Source of the DNA: Clostridiales bacterium Firm_05 | GTDB taxonomy: Bacteria; Bacillota; Clostridia; Oscillospirales; Ruminococcaceae | Length of the DNA stretch: 33,508 nucleotides | Direction of reading: 5' to 3' | Assembly: GCA_001604035.1 (NCBI GenBank) | Contig: LVAK01000099.1 | Coordinates: 1 to 33,508, forward strand | Shown here: positions 1 through 9,241 of the stretch, piece by piece | Layout: the number at the start of each line of letters is the position of its first letter | Position numbering within the stretch: the stretch's first letter is position 1 | Made by a program: the position numbers and the translations under genes | The notes under the pieces: model-generated | The model's input: only the letters and a program-made list of their open reading frames with translations | Database searches by the model: none | Told to the model about the DNA's origin: nothing

Positions 1-2
1 AC

Positions 3-617
3 TATCGTGAGCGTTCACTGAAAGATGTTATCACTCAGCTGGAACCGGGACTTTTCAAAAAAGTCACAGGACTTGATGTCAAGGACTTCGAGCTGCTGTG
101 CTCCATAGGCGTATTCAATGCAAGTCTTATGAATGACGCTATATTTAAGTTCAAGCGTTATGAGGACGCAAGCCTTGTTTATACGGGCATCGACAAGCAC
201 GAAAGCGACGAGATCGGTGGTTGGGATACTGTTATCCGCCGTGAGGAATACGAGAAGCTATTCTATAATCAGCAGGCAACTATGGACGCTCCTGAAAGCA
301 ATGCGTCTCCAGCAGACACTATTGCCGCTGCTGTTACAACAACTGACCACAAACAGGAGCTTGTTACTGCACAGTATGGCATACCTACCCCTGACAATAA
401 GCCTAAGAAGCCTTCTGCTCCTGCGAAAACTGAATCCGAATCCTTTGACGTTTCAAAAGTCAAAGTCGGCGTTAAGGTGTCGCATAAGCTGTTCGGTGTT
501 GGCACTGTTGTCAAAAAGTATAAGTCCAATAAGTATGTTATAGTTCACTTCAAGGAAGGCGAGAAACAGTTCTTGCTGCCTGATGCATTTACTAAGGGAT
601 TTCTTATTTTTATTTGA
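3..617 (+). CDS. C-terminal part of a large protein with a PcrA-like tail (5' end outside window)
   Basis: The reading frame is open to the left edge, so only the last 204 residues are visible; the first in-frame ATG (129) is internal because coding sequence continues upstream of it. The first ~75 residues form a compact, probably helical region (contains KFKRYEDASL and YTGI). A low-complexity Ala/Thr/Pro linker follows, then a final ~50-residue segment with the pattern V-x-H-x-x-F-G-x-G-x-V followed by a short beta-rich stretch. That pattern is the Tudor-like tail found at the end of PcrA/UvrD helicases and several other DNA-acting proteins. I do not recognise the whole protein. The first part vaguely recalls tails of very large accessory proteins on gut Clostridia conjugative elements, but that is memory, not a search. 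Its base composition is closer to the core genes than to the AT-rich island that follows. Confidence 0.6.
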   Translation, partial: YRERSLKDVITQLEPGLFKKVTGLDVKDFELLCSIGVFNASLMNDAIFKFKRYEDASLVYTGIDKHESDEIGGWDTVIRREEYEKLFYNQQATMDAPESNASPADTIAAAVTTTDHKQELVTAQYGIPTPDNKPKKPSAPAKTESESFDVSKVKVGVKVSHKLFGVGTVVKKYKSNKYVIVHFKEGEKQFLLPDAFTKGFLIFI

Positions 618-622
618 TATTT

Positions 623-656
623 ACAGCCTCATGCAACAGTTATTGCTTGGGGCTGT
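623..656 (+). terminator. Probable terminator after the left partial gene
   Basis: ACAGCC (623-628) pairs with GGCTGT (651-656), with an inner GCAA/TTGC pairing in the loop, followed by a T-rich stretch. It lies just after the stop at 617. The stem is only moderately stable. Confidence 0.45.
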
Positions 657-684
657 TCTTATTATTTAAAAGGTTCTTATGCCC

Positions 685-713
685 TTGATTTGTATGATTA
701 TAAATGATATAAT
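685..713 (+). promoter_or_regulatory. Sigma-A-type promoter of the island membrane gene
   Basis: TTGATT at 685-690, a 17-base spacer and TATAAT at 708-713, with TG one base before the -10 (extended -10). It lies inside the longest possible reading frame (which could start at 679), showing that translation really begins at the ATG at 745. Confidence 0.7.
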
Positions 714-744
714 TATAAAAAGTGTTTCAAATCGAGGTGCCTGT

Positions 745-3282
745 ATGAATTGGGAAAAAATAAGAAGTAAACAACGAAAAAATGAGTTTTGTTGGTGTAT
801 ATTACCATCATGTGTTTCTATAATATTTGGTGTTTTATGTGATCTTCTAGTAAAAAACGATATTGTTTTTTTATATGTTAATGATTTACCTGGCGTTTCA
901 CTAACTTTACTTCAAATTATAGCAGCAACTGCTACACTATCTATAGCAATAATTTCCTTGCTTTGCGGACAAAATGATTTAAATGTGTTTGGTATACCGT
1001 ACAACGATTATTGCTTTAATCGAAAGCCAGTTTTGCTGAAGCAAAACAGATTGAATGCTATTTTGTTTCTGTTTATATTATTAAGTGCTTTATTCCATAT
1101 TTTAGAACTTTATAATCTAGTTATTTCTTGTTTTATTGTTACAACAATTGTCATTATATATGATGTAGGATATATATATAAAATCTTTGTTAATACAGAA
1201 CCAATAAAAAAAGAAATAAAGATATACTTCGAAGAACAGATTAAATCGACTAAAACAAGAGACGATGTGAAAGTTGATTATTTAAATAATTTTGTTGAAT
1301 ATTGGAAAGATTTATTACCCAATCAAAGCAACTCTGATTTTGACACCCATTGTCGTATTATTACTGAAATTGAAAGCACCTTTCTTTCTTCATTAAAATC
1401 TAACGACAATACTCTATTATTTGACATATTCCAAGAAAATAGTAAAATGATTATCTTACATTTATTGCAAGACGATCGGCTATCTGAAAGAGGGCTATTG
1501 CTTTTAAGCCGTATATACGACGGAGCTTGGAATAATTACATCGAAAATAAGACTGCTTTTATAACTGATATTCATTTCAATATACTAAGTGATTTGATAA
1601 TTGATTTTGATATTAATGAAGCAATATCCTATCTTCCTACCTCTAAATTAGAAAAACTATTTCGTTTTGAAAGAATGAGTTTATCAAGATTTTCGGATAA
1701 TGTGCTGCGTATAAACTACTGTATTTCTGATAAAGAATCAAGAAAAATTGAAATCTCAGCATGTTTTAGTTTCCTTTTCGCTATAAGCAAAAAAATATCG
1801 ACCTCTGAAAATATAGATAAAGAACTATGGATGAGAAATATTGATAATCTGTGGTGTTCTACTGCAAATATTAAAGAAGAATATAAAGAAGAATTTGAAA
1901 AAGATGTTGTTAAGACCTATTTTTATTACGTTAAAGGGTTTGTTCTATCAGGCGAATTAGATATAGTTAAAAACGGATTGTATTTAGGCGGTTTTAGCAA
2001 TATGTATACGCTTCAAAAAAGCCAACTCAAGTTTCTACCATTTTTAATTCAATGTTATATTTATTATATTGCAGAATACGAAACCATTGACTATGTTTCT
2101 GAAGAAATTAAAAATACATGCATGGATTTTTTATTCGATGAAGAAATAATTGGCAATTATAAATTGTTACTTCAGTTATTATATAGTAATCCAGAGGAAA
2201 GTCTTAGTTTATATACCTATCTACTTAAAGTACTTAATCAACAAGAAATGTTTCCCCGTGTTCATAGAGGCAAAGCGCTAATAATGGAGAATGTTGTGCA
2301 AAACTATGTCTACTATACCCTGTTAATATGTTATAAAAAGTATCAATGGCGCAATCAAGAATTCTTGTCTAAAATCATAGGTCTTAGTAGTATTTACAAT
2401 GCCATTTCCTTAATCAAAAGTGCGCAAACAGATAATTATGTAAAATTAAAAAAACTACTGTTATTTAGCGGATGTGCAGAAAAAGCACTTGACGCTGATG
2501 CTTCATCAATAATCAACATCATGAATAAAGAAGTTGAAAAGCAGTTGAAAAGCGAAAAAATATCTAACGCAATAAAGGCGCAAGAACAATTCGATGAACT
2601 GGATAAGAATAAATTCGAAAAGGAAATATCTATCAGATTATTAGAAAGAATAACCAGCGACTATGGCTTAATTCTAAGAAAAACAGATCCGAAAACTAAA
2701 GCAGACAACATATTTGCTATGAGATTTTGCTTACCAACAGAGTATATTAATGATGATTTTCTAACTGAATATGGAACTATGTTTGAAAGTTCTTTCGTTG
2801 ACAACATATGCTTTTTATTAAATAGAAAAGGTTTAATAAAAAGGTTAGATCGTTCTTTATTTGATGATGATGATTTAATCAACGCCTTTAAAGAAAAAAA
2901 TGTAACCCATCTGATAGGAAATGGGCGGCTGTTTTATCCTAATGATTATAAAAACGAAGAAATGTTTACTGCCTATAAAGAAACGATTACTACTGATGCG
3001 TTAATTGACGGAAGTCTATGTATAGCTATAAACATGAATAATCTTAAAATAGAACTGAGAGAGGTAACAGTTATAATTAGAACGCCTGATTTTTCAGATG
3101 TTGGTATAAAAAATATCTCTGATCCTTCAAATATCCCTTATGATTTGCTTAATGGATATCAAGCATCTTTCACCGAATCAGAATTGCATGAATACATATC
3201 AATGCAAAATAAAATAGTTGAAATGTATCTCAAAATTGCAATTGAATGCCCAGATAAAGATTTAGGTTACTATTTAGATTAG
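745..3282 (+). CDS. Membrane-anchored protein of unknown family, AT-rich island
   Basis: I do not recognise this 845-aa protein. The ATG at 745 is chosen because GAGGTG sits five bases upstream and a promoter (685-713) overlaps the longer start at 679. Four hydrophobic segments lie near residues 15-36, 52-75, 104-124 and 126-148. The remaining ~690 residues look cytoplasmic, rich in Lys, Glu, Ile, Asn and Tyr, and mostly helical. There is a predicted coiled stretch near residues 615-650 and a more beta-like end with an acidic DDDD patch. No Walker, nuclease, kinase or HTH motif is visible. Codon use and composition are far more AT-rich than the neighbours on either side, suggesting acquisition by transfer. 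It precedes the AlbA_2 gene on the same strand with a 272-base gap. A membrane-effector or sensor role in a two-gene system is inference only. Confidence 0.75.
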   Translation: MNWEKIRSKQRKNEFCWCILPSCVSIIFGVLCDLLVKNDIVFLYVNDLPGVSLTLLQIIAATATLSIAIISLLCGQNDLNVFGIPYNDYCFNRKPVLLKQNRLNAILFLFILLSALFHILELYNLVISCFIVTTIVIIYDVGYIYKIFVNTEPIKKEIKIYFEEQIKSTKTRDDVKVDYLNNFVEYWKDLLPNQSNSDFDTHCRIITEIESTFLSSLKSNDNTLLFDIFQENSKMIILHLLQDDRLSERGLLLLSRIYDGAWNNYIENKTAFITDIHFNILSDLIIDFDINEAISYLPTSKLEKLFRFERMSLSRFSDNVLRINYCISDKESRKIEISACFSFLFAISKKISTSENIDKELWMRNIDNLWCSTANIKEEYKEEFEKDVVKTYFYYVKGFVLSGELDIVKNGLYLGGFSNMYTLQKSQLKFLPFLIQCYIYYIAEYETIDYVSEEIKNTCMDFLFDEEIIGNYKLLLQLLYSNPEESLSLYTYLLKVLNQQEMFPRVHRGKALIMENVVQNYVYYTLLICYKKYQWRNQEFLSKIIGLSSIYNAISLIKSAQTDNYVKLKKLLLFSGCAEKALDADASSIINIMNKEVEKQLKSEKISNAIKAQEQFDELDKNKFEKEISIRLLERITSDYGLILRKTDPKTKADNIFAMRFCLPTEYINDDFLTEYGTMFESSFVDNICFLLNRKGLIKRLDRSLFDDDDLINAFKEKNVTHLIGNGRLFYPNDYKNEEMFTAYKETITTDALIDGSLCIAINMNNLKIELREVTVIIRTPDFSDVGIKNISDPSNIPYDLLNGYQASFTESELHEYISMQNKIVEMYLKIAIECPDKDLGYYLD

Positions 3283-3554
3283 TTCATTATGCAAAGAATT
3301 GCTGGAAGGTAAAAAAGAGTTAGCGTATCATCTCCTTTACGGGTTATTCTTCAAGTAACCGATTCAGAACATGCTCCTGTTTTTTTATTATATGATATAG
3401 GCAGATTGTTATCCTTAGTCAGAAGTATCTTTGTATTATGGCCGTTAATGTTTTGCTGCGGTGAGATTTCCCTTTCAAAATTCTTTTCAACGCGAACAAT
3501 CCATGATACCTGATAATAAAGCCATTGTAGCTGATTGCTGGAGGAATTAAAATT

Positions 3555-6500
3555 ATGTTTGTAGATGATAAAGTTAGAGATATCCTAAGCAGATTACCAT
3601 CAGAATGCCCCTATATTGACTATAAAGTATTCCCTTATAAGCCAACGCAAAAGCATTCTTTTCTGCGAGATGTTATTGCTATGCTCAATAGTGAGGCTGC
3701 AATAGGTAAAGAAAAATTTATTATTGTCGGCGTCTCAGATTCTCGCCATTTAGTAGGTATAGAATTAGAACAGTGGGAAGATGATAACGAATGGCAAAAT
3801 ATCATTGATCATATTGTACCAAGACCAGATGTTAGAACAGGAACTGTTGAATATAATAACAAGCTATTTGGATTCATTTATATTTCTGAAAGCAACACCG
3901 AATGGGTTTATGAAGTGTCGAAAACACTTATTAGTAGTAAAGAGGATAGAGCATCAGAAAAAAACATCACAGCCAAAGGACAAGCGTTTACACGAGTTGG
4001 TAGCAGAAATGATATTTTGACAGAAGTCGGAAGACGTCATCTGCTTGAAAAAAAGATTCAGCCTATAACTCAAATACAACAGGGATTAGTCGAGCATAAT
4101 AATAATGTGTTGGTAATAGCTGCATTGCTTGGGTCATGGAATGAAAAATCAGTTGCCGATTTACAAGAAGCGGTCAATATCTTTGGCGAACATTCCTCTA
4201 AATTTACGGACGAAATACGAAAGCTGTATTTGAATTCACACGGGGTTATATCGTATTCTAATGGCGTTTGGAGGATGACCAATCATTCAGAGATCCTTAT
4301 AAAGCAAGCTAATAAAGTTTTTGATACACATATTGAGATATTCTTTGATATATTAAAAAGAAGCTTTGCTGTGACAGACTCGAAATATGATTACCCCGCT
4401 GATAAGCGATATGCTGCCGCATTAACAAGAAAGAATTCGATTCACGAATTATCCCAATCCCTTCGTAAAGGCGTTGCGGAAACCTTAGCAATACTTGGTA
4501 ATAATCTAGATGCGTTTGTTAATTGCTCAAAAAACAAGATAAGGAACCTAATTTACAGGTTTGAACGAGACTATTTTGCAACGACGAACTGGAAGGTCTT
4601 TGCTTCCACTGCTGAATACTTTCAATATCTTGGAGAAGCATGCCCTGATGTCTTTCTGAGTGAAATAATCAAATTGACCAGTAAGAACGATAACGCCTTT
4701 ATACAGTTTTTGCAGGAAAAGGAATCATTGATAACTACTACGGAATATGGATATCAATTGTCCTGGGTAATCGCCAATATTGCCAAGCACGAGCGTTATT
4801 TTTCAAATGCAATGATTGCTTTACTGCAATTAGCACAAATTAGAGAATCCTTTTTAGATTCTTTAGTTGGGATCGTATTACCTTGGTATCCTCAAACACA
4901 TGCTTCAATAGATGTTAGAGTTGGTGTTTTTAAAGGATTAGCTGAAGAAAACTCAGAATTAACATGGAAAGCATTAATGAAATTGATGCCTAATGCTACA
5001 ACCACTGGTAGCCCGATAACAAAGCCTCATTATCTTAAAGTAGAAGACTTTCCTGAAAAGGTTAGTATGAAAGACTATTTTGACGCCTCTGTCGGATATA
5101 TCAATATAGCAATAAATATGATTGGTTCTAATGTGTATAGAATGTGTGACATGATTCAGGTTATTGATGATGTTCCTAAAGACATACAAAGTAAAATACT
5201 GGATTCTATCAGCAAACAAGCTCAGATTCTTACAATTCAGCAGACAGAATTATTATGGAATTGTGTGAAGGATTTTACGCATCGTCACCGAAAATTTAGT
5301 GACGCAAAATGGTCTTTATCGGAAGAAAGACTACGTCAGGTTGATGAATTTGCTATGGCACTCTTGCCTAATTGTGAGCATGCATTTTTAATTAGAATGT
5401 TCAGAAAAGACCAGTACTCATTAATGGACGGTACAGAATCCTTTTTTGAAAAGGAACAGTGCCTAAAAAAACAGCAAACAGAATTAGCTGAACAGAAGTA
5501 TATTGCAGAAGGAATAACAGGGCTTTTAGCTTTATGCGACGAAATTGAGAACAAAGCTCTCTTAGGAATATGTACTGCTGTATTTATAAGCGATGCTGAT
5601 ATTAAATATGTTATCTCGCATAGTGCTTATATAAAGGATGATCAGTTCCTAAATGGAATTATTAGTGGGATTGACTTTGATCGAGCCAAATACATTGTAG
5701 GATCATTTTCTGATACGATTAAGGCACAGATCATATCTAAACTAGCATTAACCGACGAAAGCATCCAATATGTTCAGGAGCTCGATGAAGACGCTCAGAA
5801 CCTGTTTTGGAAAACAACCGAAGTATGGGGATTTGCTGATAATAGCATACCAATTGCTGAAAAAGCAATCCGAGCCTTAAATAGTGTTCATAGAACTGAA
5901 AAGAGTATTCCTATCATCTATTTATATATTGAAAATAAAAGAAGAGAAATTGATACTAGTTTAATAATTGATACGTTGCAACTTAATGTCCAAGTGGCAG
6001 ATGAAAACAGCCATAATATCTATTATATTCAGAATATAATTAAATGGCTACAGGAAATGAAGATTGATAAGGATGCAATGATATCAATTGAATGGAAGTA
6101 TCTTGCACTTCTTCGTTCGTCCGAAGGATTTCCTCCTGTTTATATCTGGAACGAACTATCTTCAAATCCACATTTTTATATTGATGTATTGAGAATGATG
6201 TGCGGAAAAGATGATAGTTGGAAAGGAACAGAAGAAGAGAAATCTATAATGAAACAACAGTGTTTTTCATTAATGTTCAGTTGGAAACAAACTCCAGGAA
6301 TAGATTTCAATGGTATTTTTCATGCGGATGTTTTGAAGCAATGGATGGATGTTGTGATTGAACAAAGTGAAAAATATGAAATCGCTGATATTGCATTAAG
6401 TTATTTTGGAAAAGCTGCTTTTTATGCTCCAGCTGATGAAGATGGATTTTTTATAAATAAAACAGTAGCAAAATATCTTCAAAATGACAACAATGAGCAT

Positions 6501-6737
6501 GCATTATCTGGATATTATACTGAGTCATTTAATTCTCGAGGTGTTTATTCGGTTGATCCGACTGGCAAGGCCGAGTTTTCCATTGAAATGGAATACAGAG
6601 ATAAAGCGAAAGCAGCAGAAGCTTGCGGGATGATCCGATTCGCATCAACGTTAAGATCTATTGCTGATACTTACCACGAAGAAGGAGAAGAACATATAAG
6701 GGAACACAAGTTGCTTTCTGAACAATATAGTGAGTGA
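3555..6737 (+). CDS. Large AlbA_2 (Schlafen-like) domain protein with helical-repeat tail
   Basis: The 1060-aa protein starts at an ATG with GGAGG ten bases upstream. Residues ~15-110 match the AlbA_2/Schlafen-type fold: an acidic-x-K motif (IDYK, 21-24), a helix with FLRDVIAMLN (36-45), then KFIIVGV (54-60) and a G-I-E turn. This domain (PF04326) is found in bacterial regulators and in Schlafen proteins, some of which cut tRNA or rRNA; the presence of nuclease activity here is unproven. Residues ~160-1060 look like continuous alpha-helical repeats with no visible P-loop. The segment around residues 440-480 (LPWYPQTHAS and WKALMKLMPN) resembles, from memory, the helical C-terminal regions of large STAND-type defence proteins. 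It is AT-rich like the upstream membrane gene. The most economical reading is a two-gene accessory, possibly anti-phage, module. Confidence 0.72.
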   Translation: MFVDDKVRDILSRLPSECPYIDYKVFPYKPTQKHSFLRDVIAMLNSEAAIGKEKFIIVGVSDSRHLVGIELEQWEDDNEWQNIIDHIVPRPDVRTGTVEYNNKLFGFIYISESNTEWVYEVSKTLISSKEDRASEKNITAKGQAFTRVGSRNDILTEVGRRHLLEKKIQPITQIQQGLVEHNNNVLVIAALLGSWNEKSVADLQEAVNIFGEHSSKFTDEIRKLYLNSHGVISYSNGVWRMTNHSEILIKQANKVFDTHIEIFFDILKRSFAVTDSKYDYPADKRYAAALTRKNSIHELSQSLRKGVAETLAILGNNLDAFVNCSKNKIRNLIYRFERDYFATTNWKVFASTAEYFQYLGEACPDVFLSEIIKLTSKNDNAFIQFLQEKESLITTTEYGYQLSWVIANIAKHERYFSNAMIALLQLAQIRESFLDSLVGIVLPWYPQTHASIDVRVGVFKGLAEENSELTWKALMKLMPNATTTGSPITKPHYLKVEDFPEKVSMKDYFDASVGYINIAINMIGSNVYRMCDMIQVIDDVPKDIQSKILDSISKQAQILTIQQTELLWNCVKDFTHRHRKFSDAKWSLSEERLRQVDEFAMALLPNCEHAFLIRMFRKDQYSLMDGTESFFEKEQCLKKQQTELAEQKYIAEGITGLLALCDEIENKALLGICTAVFISDADIKYVISHSAYIKDDQFLNGIISGIDFDRAKYIVGSFSDTIKAQIISKLALTDESIQYVQELDEDAQNLFWKTTEVWGFADNSIPIAEKAIRALNSVHRTEKSIPIIYLYIENKRREIDTSLIIDTLQLNVQVADENSHNIYYIQNIIKWLQEMKIDKDAMISIEWKYLALLRSSEGFPPVYIWNELSSNPHFYIDVLRMMCGKDDSWKGTEEEKSIMKQQCFSLMFSWKQTPGIDFNGIFHADVLKQWMDVVIEQSEKYEIADIALSYFGKAAFYAPADEDGFFINKTVAKYLQNDNNEHALSGYYTESFNSRGVYSVDPTGKAEFSIEMEYRDKAKAAEACGMIRFASTLRSIADTYHEEGEEHIREHKLLSEQYSE

Positions 6738-6824
6738 GAAACCTTAAAAGTAGAAATATCAAAAGATTTCTTAAGGCTCATCGTATTTAACAACCTAATC
6801 GTTCGGTAATTAATATAGTAAAGC

Positions 6825-6860
6825 AAAGAACCGCTTAGGATGACTCCTAAGCGGTTCTTT
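6825..6860 (-). terminator. Strong hairpin terminator of the tRNA gene
   Basis: A perfect 16-bp stem (6825-6840 with 6845-6860) with a TGAC loop. On the minus strand it begins right at the CCA end of the tRNA and is followed by TTTGCTTT, so it ends the tRNA transcript. The symmetric stem could also stop transcripts arriving from the AT-rich island. Confidence 0.85.
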
Positions 6861-6930
6861 GGAGCTAGTGACCCGGTTCGAACGGGCGACCTGTGCATTA
6901 TGAATGCGCTGCACTACCGACTGTGCTACA
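6860..6930 (-). tRNA. 3' part of tRNA with anticodon CAT (Met, or Ile2), interrupted by IS21 element
   Basis: Read on the minus strand this contains the D arm (GCAC/GTGC), anticodon arm with CAT at 6900-6902, T arm (GCCCG-TTCGAAC-CGGGT), 3' acceptor strand CACTAGC, discriminator T and encoded CCA (6860-6862). The 5' acceptor strand is missing: it should be GCTAGTG, but IS sequence starts there. The missing piece lies at 9318-9330. Rejoined, the gene is 76 nt with a perfect 7-bp acceptor stem. One C-A mismatch sits in the anticodon stem. Elongator Met and lysidine-type Ile cannot be told apart here; fMet is unlikely because base pair 1-72 is intact. Confidence 0.85.
6923..6930. repeat. Target-site duplication, left copy
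   Basis: GTGCTACA, identical to 9318-9325, directly abuts the left end of the IS. It covers the acceptor/D-stem junction of the tRNA. Confidence 0.8.
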
Positions 6931-7049
6931 TATGTATGCTAAAATAAAACTGAGCCAGATATGGCCCAAATGATAATAAAAAAGTGAGCCACTAATAATA
7001 AAAATCCTGTATAATAAGAGAAAGAGCTTGTGTACAGGAGGAACAAGGA

Positions 7050-8498
7050 GTGGCAATAGCAATGGAGATCTATGAAAAGATCAGATATTATCGGGAGCAT
7101 ACTGACTTCAGTCAGCGCAATGTAGCAAAGATACTTGGCATATCACGCAATACAGTAAAGAAATACTGGGAAGGACAAACAGTTCCATGGGAACGTAAGC
7201 CAGGCAGCGGCAGGAAGAATGATATAATCACTGATGAAGTCAAGTCTTTCATTATCATGTGCCTTGAATCTGACAAGAAAGCGCCACGGAAGCAGCACCA
7301 TACAGCCCATAAGATATATGAACGCCTTGTTGCTGAATGTGGCTTTGAGGGCTGTGAAGCCTCTGTAAGAAGAACTGTAGCGGAGCTTCGCTGCAATACT
7401 CATGATATATTTGTACCGCTGTCATACGAACCTGCCGAAGCTGTACAGATCGACTGGGGTGAAGCTACTGTTATCATCGATGGCTGCAAACAGAAGATAC
7501 AGATATGGTGTATGCGTGAATGCTACAGCGGAGATATATTTGTAACTGCCTTCTATCGTCAGAATGAAGAAAGCTTTCTTGAAGGAATAGTAAAAGGACT
7601 TGAATACTTTGGCGGTACTCCGCAGAAGATCATCTTTGACAATGCTCGTGTCGCTGTAAAGGAAGGCTTCGGACGTCATGCAAAAGCGACGGATAAGTAC
7701 CTTGCTCTTTCGGCACATTATTCGTTCAGACCGGTGTTCTGCAATCCTGCACAGGGACATGAAAAAGGTCTTGTAGAAGGTCTGGTGGGTCTTGTCAGAA
7801 GAAACTTCTTCGTACCTGTGCCGAATATTTCAACCGTTGATGAGCTTAATAAAAAACTGCTTGAATATTGCAGTATGTACAGGTGCCATAGGATATCCGG
7901 CAAAAGCATGACAGTCGGAGAAATGGCTGAAAATTGCAAAGGCCACTGGATACCTTTGCCGCCCTACCGCTTTGATACTTCAAACACAATTCAGGTCAAG
8001 GCTGATGATTTCTCACTTGTTAGATTCGATCACAACAAATACTCAGTGCCGTATCAGTACAGCTCAAAAACAATAACAGTCAAAGGCAGCGGAAATAAAG
8101 TAGTGATGCTGTTCTGCGGTAAAATCATCGCTCAATACGACAGAGATTACCGTCATGATCAGACTCATTATCGTCTTGAACATTACATAGGACTCATCGA
8201 AAAGCGTCCGAGAAGTGTTTACAATGCTGCACCGATAAAGGAAACTGTCCCTAAAGAGCTTTATGAGTTCTTGATGAAACAGGATAGTCCAAGGGAGATA
8301 GTCAAGGTATTGAGACTGTATATTGATACCGGCGATGAATTATTGAAGCACCTGTCTTATGCTGATTCATATGATACGCTGTACGCCTGCGTTATCGGTA
8401 AAACAGTAAATAATGCACCGATTGAAACATCGGTAAAGATAATACTGCCGGACCTTAAACGATACGATTCGCTGCTGAAAGGCGGTGATGCAGTATGA
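7050..8498 (+). CDS. istA: IS21-family transposase IstA
   Basis: This 482-aa DDE transposase catalyses cutting and joining of the element. An N-terminal helix-turn-helix (about residues 16-42, with FSQRNVAKILGIS) would bind the TGAGCCA repeats at the ends. The RNase-H-like core follows, with the first Asp in VQIDWGE, the second in IIFDNAR and the Glu in HEKGLVEG. A C-terminal beta-rich region (with HNKYSVPYQY) is typical of IstA. Translation probably starts at GTG 7050 with AGGAGG seven bases upstream; ATG 7062 is an in-frame alternative. Its stop overlaps the istB start (ATGA). Length and motifs fit a functional family member. Confidence 0.93.
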   Translation: MAIAMEIYEKIRYYREHTDFSQRNVAKILGISRNTVKKYWEGQTVPWERKPGSGRKNDIITDEVKSFIIMCLESDKKAPRKQHHTAHKIYERLVAECGFEGCEASVRRTVAELRCNTHDIFVPLSYEPAEAVQIDWGEATVIIDGCKQKIQIWCMRECYSGDIFVTAFYRQNEESFLEGIVKGLEYFGGTPQKIIFDNARVAVKEGFGRHAKATDKYLALSAHYSFRPVFCNPAQGHEKGLVEGLVGLVRRNFFVPVPNISTVDELNKKLLEYCSMYRCHRISGKSMTVGEMAENCKGHWIPLPPYRFDTSNTIQVKADDFSLVRFDHNKYSVPYQYSSKTITVKGSGNKVVMLFCGKIIAQYDRDYRHDQTHYRLEHYIGLIEKRPRSVYNAAPIKETVPKELYEFLMKQDSPREIVKVLRLYIDTGDELLKHLSYADSYDTLYACVIGKTVNNAPIETSVKIILPDLKRYDSLLKGGDAV

Positions 8499-9241
8499 AC
8501 AGCGTACAGAAAGAAACGATCAAGCTATATGCAAAGCAGCTCAGAGTGCCTACTTTCAATAACTATGATAAGGTAATCCGCCATCTTTCAGCTGATGACG
8601 GTTATGAGCAGTTCCTGATAGAACTGATGAAACAGGAACTTGCAGAGCGCTCGGTGACAGGTCAGAAACGCAGGATAAAAGCTGCGAAGTTTCCGTCAAT
8701 GAAAACACTTGACGAGTTTGATATGACAAGGCTTGAAAATGTCAGCGAAAGCACTGTACGTCAGCTCGCTTCCTGTGATTTCATAAAGCAGCGTCAGAAT
8801 ATCGTTATGATAGGTAATCCGGGGAGCGGAAAGACACATATGTCAATTGCTCTGGGCATGAATGCCTGTGAAGCGGGATACCGTGTAAAGTTCTACACAG
8901 CCGTCAACCTCGCAGCCGAACTTGCAGAAGCTGTTCAGATGAACAGGCTATCCAAGCTTGAAAAGAGCCTCAGCAAAATAGATCTTCTGATAATCGATGA
9001 GCTCAGTTACCTGACTTTCAACAGATACCAGTCGGAAATGCTTTTCCAGATCATATCCGAGCGTTCAGAACGAGCCAGTGTTATTATCACTACAAACCTC
9101 GAATTCTCGGAATGGACACAGCTTTTTGAAAATGAAATGATGCTTGCAGCACTCATAGACAGAGTCACTTTCAGATCCTTCGTTCTGAACATGAACTGCA
9201 ACTCGTCCTACCGTATCGACTCGACCATGAATAATGATTAG
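8495..9241 (+). CDS. istB: IS21-family helper ATPase IstB
   Basis: This 248-aa AAA+ protein works with IstA in target selection and strand transfer. Walker A is GNPGSGKTH (around residues 107-115), Walker B is LLIIDELSYL, and a sensor region VIITTNLEF follows; the fold is DnaC-like, as known for IstB. The ATG overlaps the istA stop, indicating translational coupling. The gene ends at the first right-hand TGGCTCA repeat of the element, so coding and terminal sequences abut. It looks intact. Confidence 0.93.
   Translation: MNSVQKETIKLYAKQLRVPTFNNYDKVIRHLSADDGYEQFLIELMKQELAERSVTGQKRRIKAAKFPSMKTLDEFDMTRLENVSESTVRQLASCDFIKQRQNIVMIGNPGSGKTHMSIALGMNACEAGYRVKFYTAVNLAAELAEAVQMNRLSKLEKSLSKIDLLIIDELSYLTFNRYQSEMLFQIISERSERASVIITTNLEFSEWTQLFENEMMLAALIDRVTFRSFVLNMNCNSSYRIDSTMNND

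Noticed and set aside
679-744. Longer start of the island membrane protein at 679
   Set aside because: A good promoter (685-713) lies within it and no ribosome site precedes 679; ATG 745 has GAGGTG.
3283-3554. Promoter or small gene between the two island genes
   Set aside because: TATAAT-like AT-rich stretches exist but none has a matching -35, and no short ORF has a ribosome site; nothing supported in this gap.
6743-6777. CCTTAA/TTAAGG dyad after the AlbA_2 gene as a terminator
   Set aside because: Weak AT-rich pairing and no T-run; the strong hairpin at 6825-6860 is the better stop.
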